Of a DNA stretch of 64,000 nt, positions 45,890 through 56,228 are shown in pieces. Each line of letters opens with the position of its first letter. Within the stretch, counting starts at the first letter, position 1. The notes beneath the pieces are model-generated. The model was not told the origin of the DNA, did not search any database, and saw only the letters and a program-made list of their open reading frames with translations. Where the stretch lies: positions 16,703 through 80,702 of the forward strand of contig NEUU01000019.1 in assembly GCA_002304345.1 (NCBI GenBank), read 5' to 3'. The position numbers and the translations under genes are program-made. This stretch comes from Verrucomicrobia bacterium Tous-C9LFEB (GTDB lineage: Bacteria; Verrucomicrobiota; Verrucomicrobiia; Methylacidiphilales; UBA1321).

Positions 45890-48049
45890 ATGAGCTCCAT
45901 TCGATTTGGGAGAATACTACGAAGCGCCTTTTTCGGGCTCGGCCTCTTCACGTCTTATTCCCTTTGGGCGGTCGATCCCACGCCCTGGCAGGTGATGAAC
46001 GCCCCTGCGCGGTTCGTGATTGAGGTCAATCAACCGGAAAAGAAAGCGCGCGTCGCCTCGGTGCGGGTGGGCTTGCCGGACTCCCGTTGGGCCGAGCTTC
46101 CGGTCACGGTCTACGACACCACGGGCAAGCAGGTGGGCGCGCGCTGGCTCTGGTCGGCTCCGGGTGAAGTGGCCACGGTGGTGTTCGATTCTTCTTCGGA
46201 AGCCAAACGTTATTTTCTCTATGTCGGATCGAGCACCGCTCCGGCGGACCCGAACTGGACTCCCGAAGCGGGGGTGGCGCTTGAGACTCGGTCGGGGGAT
46301 GGACGCAATGTGAATCGCATCGAGGAGATGCTGGCGGCGTGGAAGAAAAGCACGATGGTGCTGGGGCGGTCGCTGTTGCCGACCATTTTCGAAGGCGGCC
46401 ATCGGCACGGTCCACAGACGAATCTCTTTTCCTATTATCAGGGCTGGTTCGACGCGCCCACGGCGGGGAAGTACGAGATGGCGGTGATTTCCACCGACGC
46501 GGGATTCATTCTCGTCGACGGCAAGCTCGTCGTCGAGTGGCCGGGAAAGCATGCGGTCTGGCCGGGCACGCGGGGGCAGTTCCGCAACGCCGTCGATCTC
46601 GAGGCGGGGCCGCACAAACTCGAATATTACAACGCCTATTGGTATCGGCCCGACGGCCGCACGCCGCTGGTGTGCTGCATGGCGGTGAAGACGCCGACGA
46701 CCGGCTGGGTGACGGTCCGTCCGGGGAGTGAATTTTTCCGCCCTATGACGACAGCTCATGTGGCCGGGTACGAATTGATTCCCGAGGGGTTGGCGAATTC
46801 CACGGGACTGATTTTACCCACCGCGCCGAATGTTGGGTTCGAATGGGAAATCGCGGAGCAGAGTGTAACGGCGGCGGACGTCACGGAGAGCGGTTTCATC
46901 CTGATCAAATTCCGTTTCTATCGCGAGCGTCCGGAGTGGACGTGTACGTGGTCGTTTGACGATGGCACGACGGTGACCGGTTCGCGGGTGGAGCATCTCT
47001 ATCTGAAGCCGGGCGTGCGGCAGGTGAAGCTGACCGTGACCGGCGCGCAGGGCGAGATCGGGAGTTTGAGTTTGCCGGTGAATGTGAGGCCGAACTGGAC
47101 GCAATTGACCACGCGCAAGCCGGAGTTGACTCCCGTCCATCGCGACGCCGTGCTGGCGCGCGATCCGGCGACGATCAGCGCGGCGGATTGGCCGAGTGTG
47201 GTGGAATTGTTCACGGTTTTCGAAGATGCGGACGCGTTGGTGAAAATCACTCCAGCGGTGACGGTGAAACTCTCCGATTTTTCGGACGTGGATCTTGTCA
47301 CGATTCAACGCGCAGCGGCGTACTTGGGCGGCGGTCTGGCGAAACGATACGCGAATGCGGAGCCTTACTATCAAGCGCTGATCGACCGGGCTGCAGGCGA
47401 GAAGGCGACCGCTGCGACGAAGACGCTGGCGAATCAGGCGCGTTTGCAAGGGGCGCAGGTGATTCTGAAATCGTCCAATCGCGTGGACGACGCGCGGACG
47501 CGGCTCAATGCGATTGATCCGCTCACGTTGATGCCGGAGGAGCGCAAGGCGGTGGAGGTGATGCGCGGGGATCTCGCCCTTGCGGCGGGAGACGTGGCGG
47601 GAGCCAAAAAGATTTATCTGGCGCAGACGGCCGAAGCCACCGGGGCGGACGCGCGCAGTTCGATCCGGCGCACCGCGAAGATTGATCAGGCCGCGGTTTA
47701 CATGGAGAAGAAGGATTTCGAATCGGCGGAGAAAACCCTCGATGACTTGGAGAAACAGTCACCGATTGATAAACTCGCTTCGGATGTGGCCTTGACCCGG
47801 CTGCGCTTGTATCAGGAGCGCGGGGAGAGCGTCGTGGCCTTGATCTGGGCGCGGCGGTTGCTGCCGGTCCTCACCGATTCCGGAGCGCGGAGTCAGCTTC
47901 TTTTCCGCCTCACGGACCTTGCTTTTACTCAAGGGGAACGCGATTCCGCCCGTAAGACGTTGAAGGAGTTGGTGGAAAAGTATCCGTACAGCGAATCCAC
48001 AGCTCAGGCCAAGGGGAAATGGCCGTCCGAAATCGAAGTGAAAAAATGA
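45890..48049 (+). CDS. Exported PKD-like and helical-repeat protein heading MoxR operon 2
   Basis: The 719-aa protein has a signal peptide (about 11-27, ending WAVDP). It then carries a PA14-like segment (about 180-275; NLFSYYQGWFDAPTAGKYEMAVISTDAGFILVDG) and a PKD-like domain (about 345-400; TWSFDDGTTVTGSRVEHLYLKPG). A C-terminal helical region of TPR-type repeats follows (about 460-719). The stop overlaps the start of the next gene (ATGA). Predicted periplasmic, possibly a binding or scaffolding component of the second MoxR/VWA module, in the place that the 905-aa protein occupies in copy 1; the two share no obvious sequence. Confidence 0.75.
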   Translation: MSSIRFGRILRSAFFGLGLFTSYSLWAVDPTPWQVMNAPARFVIEVNQPEKKARVASVRVGLPDSRWAELPVTVYDTTGKQVGARWLWSAPGEVATVVFDSSSEAKRYFLYVGSSTAPADPNWTPEAGVALETRSGDGRNVNRIEEMLAAWKKSTMVLGRSLLPTIFEGGHRHGPQTNLFSYYQGWFDAPTAGKYEMAVISTDAGFILVDGKLVVEWPGKHAVWPGTRGQFRNAVDLEAGPHKLEYYNAYWYRPDGRTPLVCCMAVKTPTTGWVTVRPGSEFFRPMTTAHVAGYELIPEGLANSTGLILPTAPNVGFEWEIAEQSVTAADVTESGFILIKFRFYRERPEWTCTWSFDDGTTVTGSRVEHLYLKPGVRQVKLTVTGAQGEIGSLSLPVNVRPNWTQLTTRKPELTPVHRDAVLARDPATISAADWPSVVELFTVFEDADALVKITPAVTVKLSDFSDVDLVTIQRAAAYLGGGLAKRYANAEPYYQALIDRAAGEKATAATKTLANQARLQGAQVILKSSNRVDDARTRLNAIDPLTLMPEERKAVEVMRGDLALAAGDVAGAKKIYLAQTAEATGADARSSIRRTAKIDQAAVYMEKKDFESAEKTLDDLEKQSPIDKLASDVALTRLRLYQERGESVVALIWARRLLPVLTDSGARSQLLFRLTDLAFTQGERDSARKTLKELVEKYPYSESTAQAKGKWPSEIEVKK

Positions 48050-49623
48050 CCAAAAGATTCGCTTTCGTAGCAACCTTTTACTCATTAACGGGTTTAATAG
48101 ACATGGCCCATCGAATGCGCAGGCTGGCGGTCGTCTTGATCCTGACAGGATTTCTGTCGGCACAGGCCGGGGAAAATGAATGGTTTGTCCCGCTCGGCAA
48201 ACCCCCGGAAGCGCCACCCAAACGCATTTCCGGCGGCGAAGCATTTCCGCCGCTGCCACTCCCGGCCACGCCACTACGCCGCACCGAGCGCAACCGCACG
48301 CCCACGCCACCGCCGCTTTTTGGGAAAGTCGTCTGGGGCGAGCAGGGGTCATTCACCTATGGGCAGGGAGTGACGACCAAAATCGCCGACTGGAATTTGT
48401 GTCCGGCCGATTTGCAGCAGCTTTTCTCCAAGGTGCAGACGAAGCTCGGTTTGCAGTACGGCTTTGAAGAGGTCACGCTCTCCTCCTTCAGCGGAGACCC
48501 GGACAAGATGGCGGTTCTCTTTTTTAGCGGCACGCGCTCGCTGAAGCTCGACGAGAAAAGCCTCGCGCTCCTGCGTTCCTATGTGCTCAAGGGCGGCATG
48601 ATCGTCTTTGATTCCGTAGCGGGCTCTCCCTACTTCTATGACTCGGCGCGCGCGCTCATGCAGCAGGCGTTTCCCGAGGTGAAATTCCGGGTCATTCCTT
48701 CCGATCACCCGATCTATCACATGGTCAGTGACGTGAAAGCGGTAAAGTATTCGCCCGTGGTGAAATCGGACAAGCCCTACTTCGAGGGACTTTACGTCGG
48801 GTCCCGCATCGGCGTTCTGATCTCCAAGTATGGACTCGGTTGCGGCTGGGATAATCACGACGTGCCGCTGCTGCCGCAGGCGGCATTCTATGACGTGCCG
48901 TCGTCGGAGGCGTTGGGACTGAATCTGGTGGCCTATGCCATCGGTTATCACCGCGTCGGGCTGGAGGAAGCCAAGCCGGAATTGTTTGCGGGCATCGATG
49001 AGAAAACGCCGACCGACGAATTTGTCTTTGCGCAGATCGAACATGACGGCTCCTTCAATGTGCATCCAAACAATGCGGTGACGCTGCTGACCAAGCTGCG
49101 CGCGGGCACGTCGCTGCGGGTGAATTTGAAACGCGTCGTCGTCACTCCCGGCAAGGATGATCTTTCGAACGTTTCGTTTCTCTATCTCACGGGGCTCGAT
49201 GATTTCCATTTCAGCGACGCGGCGGTCGCGTCGTTGCGGGCGTTTCTGCAGCGCAACGGCACGCTGCTGATCAATAACGGCCTCGGGCTTTCCGTCTTCG
49301 ATGCCGCGGTGCGTCGCGAGTTGGCCCGCATCTTGCCGAACTCGAAATTGGAACCGGTGCCCACTTCGCATCCCATCTTCAGCATGGTGAGCAAGGTGCA
49401 GGACGCCGATTACACTCCCGCCGTGGCGATGCGTTACGGTGCCGGGGTGAAGGTGCCGAAGTTGGAAGGGGTCGCTCTGAATGGAGACCTGCGGGTCATC
49501 TACAGCCCGATCGACATCGAGGCCGGATGGGTGGAAAGTGAATACCCGATGGCGCTCGCGTACCGGTCCGAAACCGCCGCGCCGCTGGGCGTGAATATCC
49601 TGATGTATGCGGCCACGCATTGA
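48046..49623 (+). CDS. Protein with two tandem DUF4159 domains
   Basis: The 525-aa protein (ATG 48046, overlapping the previous stop; ATG 48103 also possible) has a hydrophobic segment ending SAQAGE. A Pro-rich linker follows, then two DUF4159 domains. The first (about 105-310) has YVLKGGMIVFDS, HPIYHMVS and GLGCGWDNH. The second (about 325-525) has FLQRNGTLLINNG, HPIFSMVS, IDIEAGWVES and LGVNILMYAATH. The repeated order shows an internal duplication. The single-domain version in copy 1 lies after the DUF4175 gene, whereas this one lies before moxR. Function unknown. Confidence 0.88.
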   Translation: MTKRFAFVATFYSLTGLIDMAHRMRRLAVVLILTGFLSAQAGENEWFVPLGKPPEAPPKRISGGEAFPPLPLPATPLRRTERNRTPTPPPLFGKVVWGEQGSFTYGQGVTTKIADWNLCPADLQQLFSKVQTKLGLQYGFEEVTLSSFSGDPDKMAVLFFSGTRSLKLDEKSLALLRSYVLKGGMIVFDSVAGSPYFYDSARALMQQAFPEVKFRVIPSDHPIYHMVSDVKAVKYSPVVKSDKPYFEGLYVGSRIGVLISKYGLGCGWDNHDVPLLPQAAFYDVPSSEALGLNLVAYAIGYHRVGLEEAKPELFAGIDEKTPTDEFVFAQIEHDGSFNVHPNNAVTLLTKLRAGTSLRVNLKRVVVTPGKDDLSNVSFLYLTGLDDFHFSDAAVASLRAFLQRNGTLLINNGLGLSVFDAAVRRELARILPNSKLEPVPTSHPIFSMVSKVQDADYTPAVAMRYGAGVKVPKLEGVALNGDLRVIYSPIDIEAGWVESEYPMALAYRSETAAPLGVNILMYAATH

Positions 49624-49662
49624 CGGGGTGAACCGGGGACGGTTCGCCGACTTGAAGATTTT

Positions 49663-50997
49663 ATGACTGAACGACTCATTATTCGCACGGCCCATGGCCA
49701 TATCTCGGAAGTTCCTCTCGATGGGGCGGCGTTGGTGATCGGTTCCGATCCCTCCTGCAACGTCATCCTCAACGACTCTGCCGCGCAACCGCAACACGCT
49801 GTCGTTTCCAAGGAGGGCGGGACCTGGCTCGCCCGCGCTTACGACGATTCCGCGCCGCTCGTGCTGGACGGTCGGGTGAGTCCCGAGTTGCGGCTGGAGC
49901 ATGGGGCGCGGTTTGCCATCGGGGCCACGCAGTTTGAATTCTCCAGCGAGCGAACCTCGCTGGAATCCCTCCCCGGTGGCAGCGAGGAAATTTCCAACCC
50001 CGAAGAGGCGGTGGCGCAACTCTACGCCGCGCAGGAACGGGTGACGTCCGAGATGGCTCGCGTGATCGTGGGGCAATCGGCGGTCGTGAAGCAAATCCTC
50101 GTCGCGCTCTTTGCGCGCGGTCACTGTCTCCTCGTTGGTACGCCCGGCTTGGCCAAGACTTTGATGGCACGGGCGCTGGCGGGGACGTTGGAATTGCAGT
50201 GCAAGCGCGTGCAATTTACACCCGACCTGATGCCCGCGGATATCACCGGCACGGACGTGCTGGAGGAAGATCCCGTTACCAACGCGCGCCAATTCCGCTT
50301 CAAGCGGGGACCGATCTTTACGAATCTCCTGCTCGCGGACGAAATCAACCGCACGCCGCCCAAAACGCAAGCGGCATTGCTCGAAGCGATGCAGGAGCGG
50401 CGCGTGACCACCTCGGGCGTGACGCACGAATTGCCGCAGCCGTTCTTCGTCATCGCGACGCAAAATCCCATCGAGCAGGAAGGGACCTATCCGCTGCCCG
50501 AGGCCCAACTCGACCGCTTCATGTTTTGCGTGAAGGTGGGCTATCCGTCGGCGGAGGAAGAAGAGCGCATCATCATGGAAACGACGCAGGACGCCGCCCG
50601 TGAAGTCGAGCGAGTGCTGGACGGCAACAGCCTGATCGCGTTTCAGCACCTGGTTCGTAAAACGCCGGTGAGTCGTCACGTGGGAGCTTATGTGACCAAG
50701 CTCGTTCGCGCGACACGGCCCGATGCGCCCGACGCGCCGGAGTTTGTCTCGCGCTGGGTGCGCTGGGGGGCGGGACCTCGCGCGGGGCAATATCTCATTC
50801 TCGCCGCCAAGTCGCACGCGTTGCTTAATGGCCGGTTGAACGTTTCGTGTGACGATGTGCGCGAGTATGCGTTGCCGGTTCTGCGACATCGCGTGCTCTG
50901 CAATTTCGCCGCCAGCAGTGAGGGAGTTGATTCGGATGAGATTGTGCGCCGCATTCTGGAGGCAGTGCCGGAACCCGATTACGCGGCGGGGGAATAA
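49663..50997 (+). CDS. FHA-MoxR fusion ATPase (operon copy 2)
   Basis: The 444-aa protein has an FHA-like domain at about 5-97 ([29 protein letters not shown]). A MoxR AAA+ domain follows from about 120 to the end: Walker A GTPGLAKT 159-166, Walker [24 protein letters not shown], sensor FVIATQNP and LPEAQLDRF. The FHA part lacks the Arg after the conserved Gly (GS in place of GR) but keeps the His (H45), so phosphopeptide binding is uncertain. The AAA+ part is very similar to the ATPase at 5135. The start is 39 bases after the DUF4159 gene. Confidence 0.93.
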   Translation: MTERLIIRTAHGHISEVPLDGAALVIGSDPSCNVILNDSAAQPQHAVVSKEGGTWLARAYDDSAPLVLDGRVSPELRLEHGARFAIGATQFEFSSERTSLESLPGGSEEISNPEEAVAQLYAAQERVTSEMARVIVGQSAVVKQILVALFARGHCLLVGTPGLAKTLMARALAGTLELQCKRVQFTPDLMPADITGTDVLEEDPVTNARQFRFKRGPIFTNLLLADEINRTPPKTQAALLEAMQERRVTTSGVTHELPQPFFVIATQNPIEQEGTYPLPEAQLDRFMFCVKVGYPSAEEEERIIMETTQDAAREVERVLDGNSLIAFQHLVRKTPVSRHVGAYVTKLVRATRPDAPDAPEFVSRWVRWGAGPRAGQYLILAAKSHALLNGRLNVSCDDVREYALPVLRHRVLCNFAASSEGVDSDEIVRRILEAVPEPDYAAGE

Positions 50998-51018
50998 CGC
51001 TCACGGGGACTTGTCGCA

Positions 51019-51906
51019 ATGGCCTCGGCGCGAAATTTCAAATACCTGCCGCCACGCGTGGCGGACCAGATCCGGGGACTCGGCTTGTCCTCGCGCCGCC
51101 CCATGCAGGGCACGATTCAAGGGTTGCATCGTTCGCCGAATTTCGGGGCCTCGGTGGAGTTCGCCGAATACAAGGACTACGCACCGGGCGATGCGCCGAG
51201 CCTGATCGATTGGGCGGTCTACGCGAAGACCGATCGCTACATGATTCGCCGCTTTCAGGATGAGACGAATCTCCGCGCCTGTGTGTTGGTGGATGCTTCG
51301 GCGAGTCTGAATTTTCAGCAACTGGGGCCGGTCACGAAGTTTGATTACGCCTGTAGTTTGGCCGCTGGATTTCTTTACCTCCTCGTGGTCCAGGGGGACA
51401 GCGCATCGCTCTCCTATTTTAATGACGGCGTGACCAAGCGGTTCGCCCCGGTCGCGAGCACGGAAACACTCAGTCCGGTCCTGCTCGAGATGGAATCAAT
51501 GACCGCGCAGGGCCGGGGCAATATCGAGCAGTCGCTGCATCAGGCGGCGGAATTGCTCACGCAACGCCACCTCGTCATTTTGATTTCCGACCTGCTGCAA
51601 CCGCCCGCCGAGGTGGCGCGGGGCATTCAGCACCTGCAACACAATCGTCATGAAGTCGTGGTGTATCATGTGCTCGACGGCGCGGAGATTGCCCTGCCGA
51701 TGCAGGGACTGGTGGAATTGCGGGATTTGGAGACGGACGAAAAATTGCTGATCGAAGCCGATGAGATTCGTGCCGACTATTCGCGTTCCGTGCAGGGGTA
51801 TCTCGATGAAATGAGTCGCCTGTGCGCGGGTTGCGGCGCGGATTACTTTACGGTCGATACCCGCACGTCGATGCTGGAGGCGCTCGCCAAGCGGGCGGCG
51901 AGTTAA
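51019..51906 (+). CDS. DUF58 domain protein (operon copy 2)
   Basis: The 295-aa protein has the DUF58 signature YKDYAPGDAPSLIDWAVYAKTD (about 55-76) and a MIDAS-like DASAS (about 93-97), with the same length and order as the copy-1 protein. It lies 21 bases after the FHA-MoxR gene, and its stop is followed directly by the ATG of the BatA-like gene. Predicted cytoplasmic partner of the MoxR ATPase. Confidence 0.92.
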   Translation: MASARNFKYLPPRVADQIRGLGLSSRRPMQGTIQGLHRSPNFGASVEFAEYKDYAPGDAPSLIDWAVYAKTDRYMIRRFQDETNLRACVLVDASASLNFQQLGPVTKFDYACSLAAGFLYLLVVQGDSASLSYFNDGVTKRFAPVASTETLSPVLLEMESMTAQGRGNIEQSLHQAAELLTQRHLVILISDLLQPPAEVARGIQHLQHNRHEVVVYHVLDGAEIALPMQGLVELRDLETDEKLLIEADEIRADYSRSVQGYLDEMSRLCAGCGADYFTVDTRTSMLEALAKRAAS

Positions 51907-54024
51907 ATGGGGCTTTTTTTCTCCCAACCGGCGGTGGCGTGGTTTCTCCCGGCGATTGCATTGCCGGTTCTGTTCCATTTGTTTTTCCGGTTGCGACGGC
52001 AGGTGCGCGAGTTTCCTTCGCTCATGTTTTTCATGCGCATCGATCCGAAGTTGAGCGCGAAGCGCAAGATTCACGAATGGCTGATTCTCTTTCTACGCTG
52101 TCTGTTCATTGCGCTCGTGGTGCTCGCCTTGATGCGGCCCCGGCTCGAAGTGGGTTCGGGCGGCAGCGTGGCGCGAGTGGTTCTGATTGATAATTCCGCG
52201 TCGATGGCGGCCGTGGGTGCGGATGGAAATCCGAAGCTGACCGTTGCCGCGCGCGTGGCGGAGAAGATTGCGACCTCGGCCCAGGCGGGCGATGCGACAG
52301 CGGTGCAACTCATGATCTCGGATTCCCAAGCGGGTGTGCCGGGGGGATTTAATCCGGACACGGCGGCGCTGCGCGAAGCCTTGAGCAAACTGGAGCCAAC
52401 GGATGGATCGGCCAACGTGGCCAAGTCAATCCGGGCCGCGTTCGCTCTCTTGTCTTCCGCCAAGCAACCGGTGCGGGAGTTGCATGTCGTCACCGATTTG
52501 CAGAAGACACACTGGAGTCGTGGTGAAGTGGAAACGCCACCGGAGAATGTTCGCGTGGTCGTGCATCGCATCGAAACTCCGGCACTGACGTCGGGTTCGG
52601 TCTCGCTAGAAATGGCACCGCTGCCGAATCGGGCGTTGCCGACGGGACGCGCGATTGCCGTGAAAGCGGCCTTGCGGAATCATGGTCCCAAGACGGCGCT
52701 GGTACGGATCAATACGACGGATGATGCCGGGAAGAATTTTTCGCGCGACATCTCGATTCCGGCAGGAGAATCGGTTCCCATCGGCCTCACGTTCTCTTTC
52801 GCCTCCACCGGTTTTCATTGGGCGCGAATCTGGATCGAAGGCGATGTCGCCCCGAGCGCGACTCGCGCGGATTTGGGTTTCTGGTGCTCGGGGGTCCAGC
52901 GCGCTTTATTTGTAGGCAGCCGCGAGCGTTTCGGAGCCTTGCCCTTTGCCGTCGCTCCGGGCGGCAACGCGGAGTTGTCGGGCATCGAGGCAGTTGCGGT
53001 CAGTGCGGACCGGTTGGTTGCCGAACTCGCGGCCAAACCTTTGGCCGTGGCGATCACTTGGGACGATTGGCCGCAGGACGGTGCGGCGGTCAAAGCGTTG
53101 GAGACTTACGTGCGGCAGGGCGGAACGTTGTTCCTGATCGCGGCTCCTGAATTTGGCACAACGGTTGCGCGTCCGGTCGCGGCGTGGGTGGGCGCGGGAG
53201 CGGAGGCGTTGCGCCAAATGAAAGAATCGGAATCGCTCGTGGCGTTGCAGGCGGATGCCCCGGTGTGGCGCGATCTGCGCGATGCGGAGGGGAAGCCGAA
53301 GCTCGGCACGCTCAAGGCGTTTGCTTATCGTCCGCTTAAGCTCGAGAAGAGCTGGCAGCCGCTGCTGGCTTCGGTCGGCGGGGCGACGGTGCTCGCGCAA
53401 CGTCCGTTGGACAAGGGTTGGATTTATGCGAGCGGGATGGCGCTCACGTCGAAATGGTCTTCACTGCCGTTGAAGCCGGGCTTTGTTGTCCTGATGCAGA
53501 ATCTGGTTTTCGGCGAACGCACCGAGACGATTCCGGTCGAAGGCTTGGCGGCGGGCGAACTGATTCCATTTAATTTTCCCAAGGAAAGTGCGACGGTGCG
53601 ATCCCTGGCCGGGAGTGCGTTGCAGTGGCAGGGCAAGCCGGAGGATTTCGGTGGTCTGGCCCGTTGCGGCGTATACGAGATCCAGCAAAAGGACAAGACG
53701 CGATGGGTGGCGCTTCATTCCGTGGCGGACGAGGCCGCACCGGAATATCTTTCGCGACGGTCGGTGCCGCTGTTGAAGAATGTGCCGCACGATGTGGTGG
53801 CGCTTTCGGGAGAAGAAAATGCCTCGCCCGAGGGAATCGTGGGGCGCTCGAGCCGTCCGCTGATGGGAGTGTTGCTGGCGCTGGCTCTGGTGGTTTTACT
53901 GGCGGAGACGTGGCTCGCGAATGAGCGGGGAAGCGACTTCGGGCGCAAGCTGTTCGACTCGCTCCTGCCGTCCGCGATGAAGCGCAAGGCGATGCGCAAA
54001 ACACAACCGGCGGTGACGCGATGA
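51907..54024 (+). CDS. BatA-like VWA membrane protein (operon copy 2)
   Basis: The 705-aa protein begins with the BatA-type helix (about 8-25, LPVLFHLFFRLRR) and a second helix at about 56-76. A VWA domain has a MIDAS-type DNSAS (about 95-99). A long beta-rich extracytoplasmic region follows, with a helix near 655-675 before a basic C-terminal tail. Start is immediately adjacent to the DUF58 stop; its stop overlaps the next ATG (ATGA). Paralogous to the protein at 7017, with which it shares domain order. Confidence 0.88.
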   Translation: MGLFFSQPAVAWFLPAIALPVLFHLFFRLRRQVREFPSLMFFMRIDPKLSAKRKIHEWLILFLRCLFIALVVLALMRPRLEVGSGGSVARVVLIDNSASMAAVGADGNPKLTVAARVAEKIATSAQAGDATAVQLMISDSQAGVPGGFNPDTAALREALSKLEPTDGSANVAKSIRAAFALLSSAKQPVRELHVVTDLQKTHWSRGEVETPPENVRVVVHRIETPALTSGSVSLEMAPLPNRALPTGRAIAVKAALRNHGPKTALVRINTTDDAGKNFSRDISIPAGESVPIGLTFSFASTGFHWARIWIEGDVAPSATRADLGFWCSGVQRALFVGSRERFGALPFAVAPGGNAELSGIEAVAVSADRLVAELAAKPLAVAITWDDWPQDGAAVKALETYVRQGGTLFLIAAPEFGTTVARPVAAWVGAGAEALRQMKESESLVALQADAPVWRDLRDAEGKPKLGTLKAFAYRPLKLEKSWQPLLASVGGATVLAQRPLDKGWIYASGMALTSKWSSLPLKPGFVVLMQNLVFGERTETIPVEGLAAGELIPFNFPKESATVRSLAGSALQWQGKPEDFGGLARCGVYEIQQKDKTRWVALHSVADEAAPEYLSRRSVPLLKNVPHDVVALSGEENASPEGIVGRSSRPLMGVLLALALVVLLAETWLANERGSDFGRKLFDSLLPSAMKRKAMRKTQPAVTR

Positions 54025-56228
54025 ATGCGCTGGAGTGGAATGCGGCTTTCGGGCCGGTGATGTTCGCCGTCCTGACGCTGGGCGCGGGGACGTTGCTCTA
54101 CCTGCTGTTTCGCCGCCTCGCGGTCAGGCAGGGGAAGCAGCATGCATGGACTGTCCTGTCACCGAAAATCATTTTGATCACGCTACTGCTCCTCGCGTTG
54201 CTGGATCCGGCTTGGAAATCGGCGCAGTGGAACGCGACCCCGGCCAAGGTCATTGTGTTGCAGGATATTTCTTCTTCCATGGATTTGCGCGATGGGGGCT
54301 CGACGGCGCGACGAGAGCGGGCGGCGCGGGTGATCGAGCAACTGTCGACGGCGGCTCCGGGCCATGTGCAATTTCAAGTCCTGCCCTTCGATACGTCGGT
54401 GCACGAATCCGGTTATAAACCCAAAGGCGACGCCGTGCGCGGGACCGATCTGGCGGCTGTCGTGATGGCGTTGAACGAGCAGGGAACGTTGGCGGGAGCC
54501 GACGGCGTGGTGGTGATTACCGATGGCGGCGACGAGACGGCGGAGATTCCGACGGTGCCCGCGATACCGCTCGCCGTGGTGGGAATCGGGACGTCTCCGG
54601 AGACGTGGAACGATCTCGGATTCGGTTCGGTCACGGCCCCGGCGTCGATTGAAGAAGGAAGCGAGTTCGATCTGGAAGCGGAGGTGTATGCGCGACCGGG
54701 AACGCTGACGCGCTCGCGTGAGGCTCTTGCCGCTTTGAAGGTGTCGCTGGAAGAATGGCGTGACAAAAAATGGGTGGAAGTCGACAGCCGGACAACGAAT
54801 CTGCAATCGCTGCGCGCGGCGGTCTCGTTCCATATCAAACCGGCGGGCGCGGCGGCGGCTGGTGGCGTGTTCCGTTATCGCGTGCGCGTGCCGGCGTTAC
54901 CGGATGAGCTGACGCTGGTCAATAATGCGCGACCTGTCGCCGTGCAGGTCCAGCGCCGGGCCTTGCATGTTCTCTATTTCACGCAGGAAGTGGGAGCCGA
55001 TTATAAATATCTGCGCGCGGAATTGGCTTCCGATTCCAGCGTGGCTTTCACGGCGATGTATCGCGTGCAGGAAGACAAGTTCACGGTACAAGGGGATCGC
55101 ACCGGGTTCGAAGATCTGGAGCGTGGATTTCCGACAGACGACGCGATTCTGAAGCGTTACGATTGTATTATGCTGGGGTCGTTTCAGGCGAATCTGTTGA
55201 CCGAGCCCCAGCAGCAGGCGTTGATCCGCTACGTGAATGGCGGCGGCTCGCTGATTTTTCTCGGTGGCGAAATGTCGTTCGGGCGTGGCGGCTATGCGGA
55301 AAGCAAGTTGGCTCCATTGCTCCCGTGGGCGATCGCGCGCACGGAGGGGGGCTTGATCACCGGAAGCTTTCCTGTCTCGGTGGCCACAGGGGCGACGGCT
55401 AATTTCATCAATGGCTGGAGAGAAAGTCTCGCGGCTTCCGGTGGTGGCTCGCTCGATAGTGTGAATCAACCCGGTGGACTGCGTCCCGGCGCGGTGAGTT
55501 TGCTCGAGGTAACGAATGGCAACCGGACGCAATCCGTTTTGGCGATGCAGCGCTACGGCAAGGGACAAGTCTTGGGTGTGGCGACGAATACGCTCTGGCG
55601 CTGGGCGGCGGCAGGTCAGGGATTAAAAACGTTCTATGGAAAATTCTGGCGTCAATCGATCCGGGGCCTCACGCAAAAAATGGAAGGCGGATCGCTGTTG
55701 GGCATTCGCTGGGACCGGGAACATTATCGGCCCGGCGAACAGGCCACGGTGGAGGTGCGCGTGCAGGGAGCGTCGGAGTCGGGAGCGGTCCGGTTGGTGG
55801 CTTCGCTGATGACTCCCGACGGAAATCGCGAGATCAATTTCGCGCCGGTAACCGGGCAGGCGGGGCTCTACACGGCGAAGATGTCGCTCGCACGGCGCGG
55901 TGATTTTACTTTCAAGTTGGCCGCCTATGCCGGGTCGCAGGCGGTGGAGAATTACGAACGGACGTTCGCGGTGGAGCCGTTGGTGGAGGAGGGCGCCAAT
56001 CCGGAGTTGAAGGAAGGATATCTGCGCGATCTCGCATCACGCGCGAAGGGTATTTATGCGCCGGAGAAAGAACTGGAGTCGGTGCAGGTTTTCTTGCGCG
56101 AAAGAATGCTTTCGCCGCAGTCCTCGCAGTCGTGGCCGTTGGTGGATGTTTGGAATGGGTTTCTGATCCTGATTCTGATAATTTTGGTGGTGGAATGGTT
56201 GCTGCGGCGGAGGCTGAACCTGATATGA
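54021..56228 (+). CDS. VWA / glutamine amidotransferase-like membrane protein (operon copy 2)
   Basis: The 735-aa protein has two N-terminal helices (about 13-32 and 48-62). A VWA-like domain has DISSSMD (about 84-90). A segment around 370-430 resembles the glutamine amidotransferase-like fold (IRYVNGGGSLIFLGGEMSFG); the catalytic residues are not evident. A beta-rich region leads to a C-terminal helix at about 712-728 with a RRRLNLI tail. The same architecture as the protein at 9050, so it is its paralogue. Start and stop overlap both neighbours by 4 bases. Confidence 0.85.
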   Translation: MNALEWNAAFGPVMFAVLTLGAGTLLYLLFRRLAVRQGKQHAWTVLSPKIILITLLLLALLDPAWKSAQWNATPAKVIVLQDISSSMDLRDGGSTARRERAARVIEQLSTAAPGHVQFQVLPFDTSVHESGYKPKGDAVRGTDLAAVVMALNEQGTLAGADGVVVITDGGDETAEIPTVPAIPLAVVGIGTSPETWNDLGFGSVTAPASIEEGSEFDLEAEVYARPGTLTRSREALAALKVSLEEWRDKKWVEVDSRTTNLQSLRAAVSFHIKPAGAAAAGGVFRYRVRVPALPDELTLVNNARPVAVQVQRRALHVLYFTQEVGADYKYLRAELASDSSVAFTAMYRVQEDKFTVQGDRTGFEDLERGFPTDDAILKRYDCIMLGSFQANLLTEPQQQALIRYVNGGGSLIFLGGEMSFGRGGYAESKLAPLLPWAIARTEGGLITGSFPVSVATGATANFINGWRESLAASGGGSLDSVNQPGGLRPGAVSLLEVTNGNRTQSVLAMQRYGKGQVLGVATNTLWRWAAAGQGLKTFYGKFWRQSIRGLTQKMEGGSLLGIRWDREHYRPGEQATVEVRVQGASESGAVRLVASLMTPDGNREINFAPVTGQAGLYTAKMSLARRGDFTFKLAAYAGSQAVENYERTFAVEPLVEEGANPELKEGYLRDLASRAKGIYAPEKELESVQVFLRERMLSPQSSQSWPLVDVWNGFLILILIILVVEWLLRRRLNLI

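Noticed and set aside
48349..50889. 846-codon open frame on the minus strand
   Set aside because: It runs antisense to the double-DUF4159 and FHA-MoxR genes, which have complete conserved motifs. The translation is rich in Arg and His, typical of a shadow frame.
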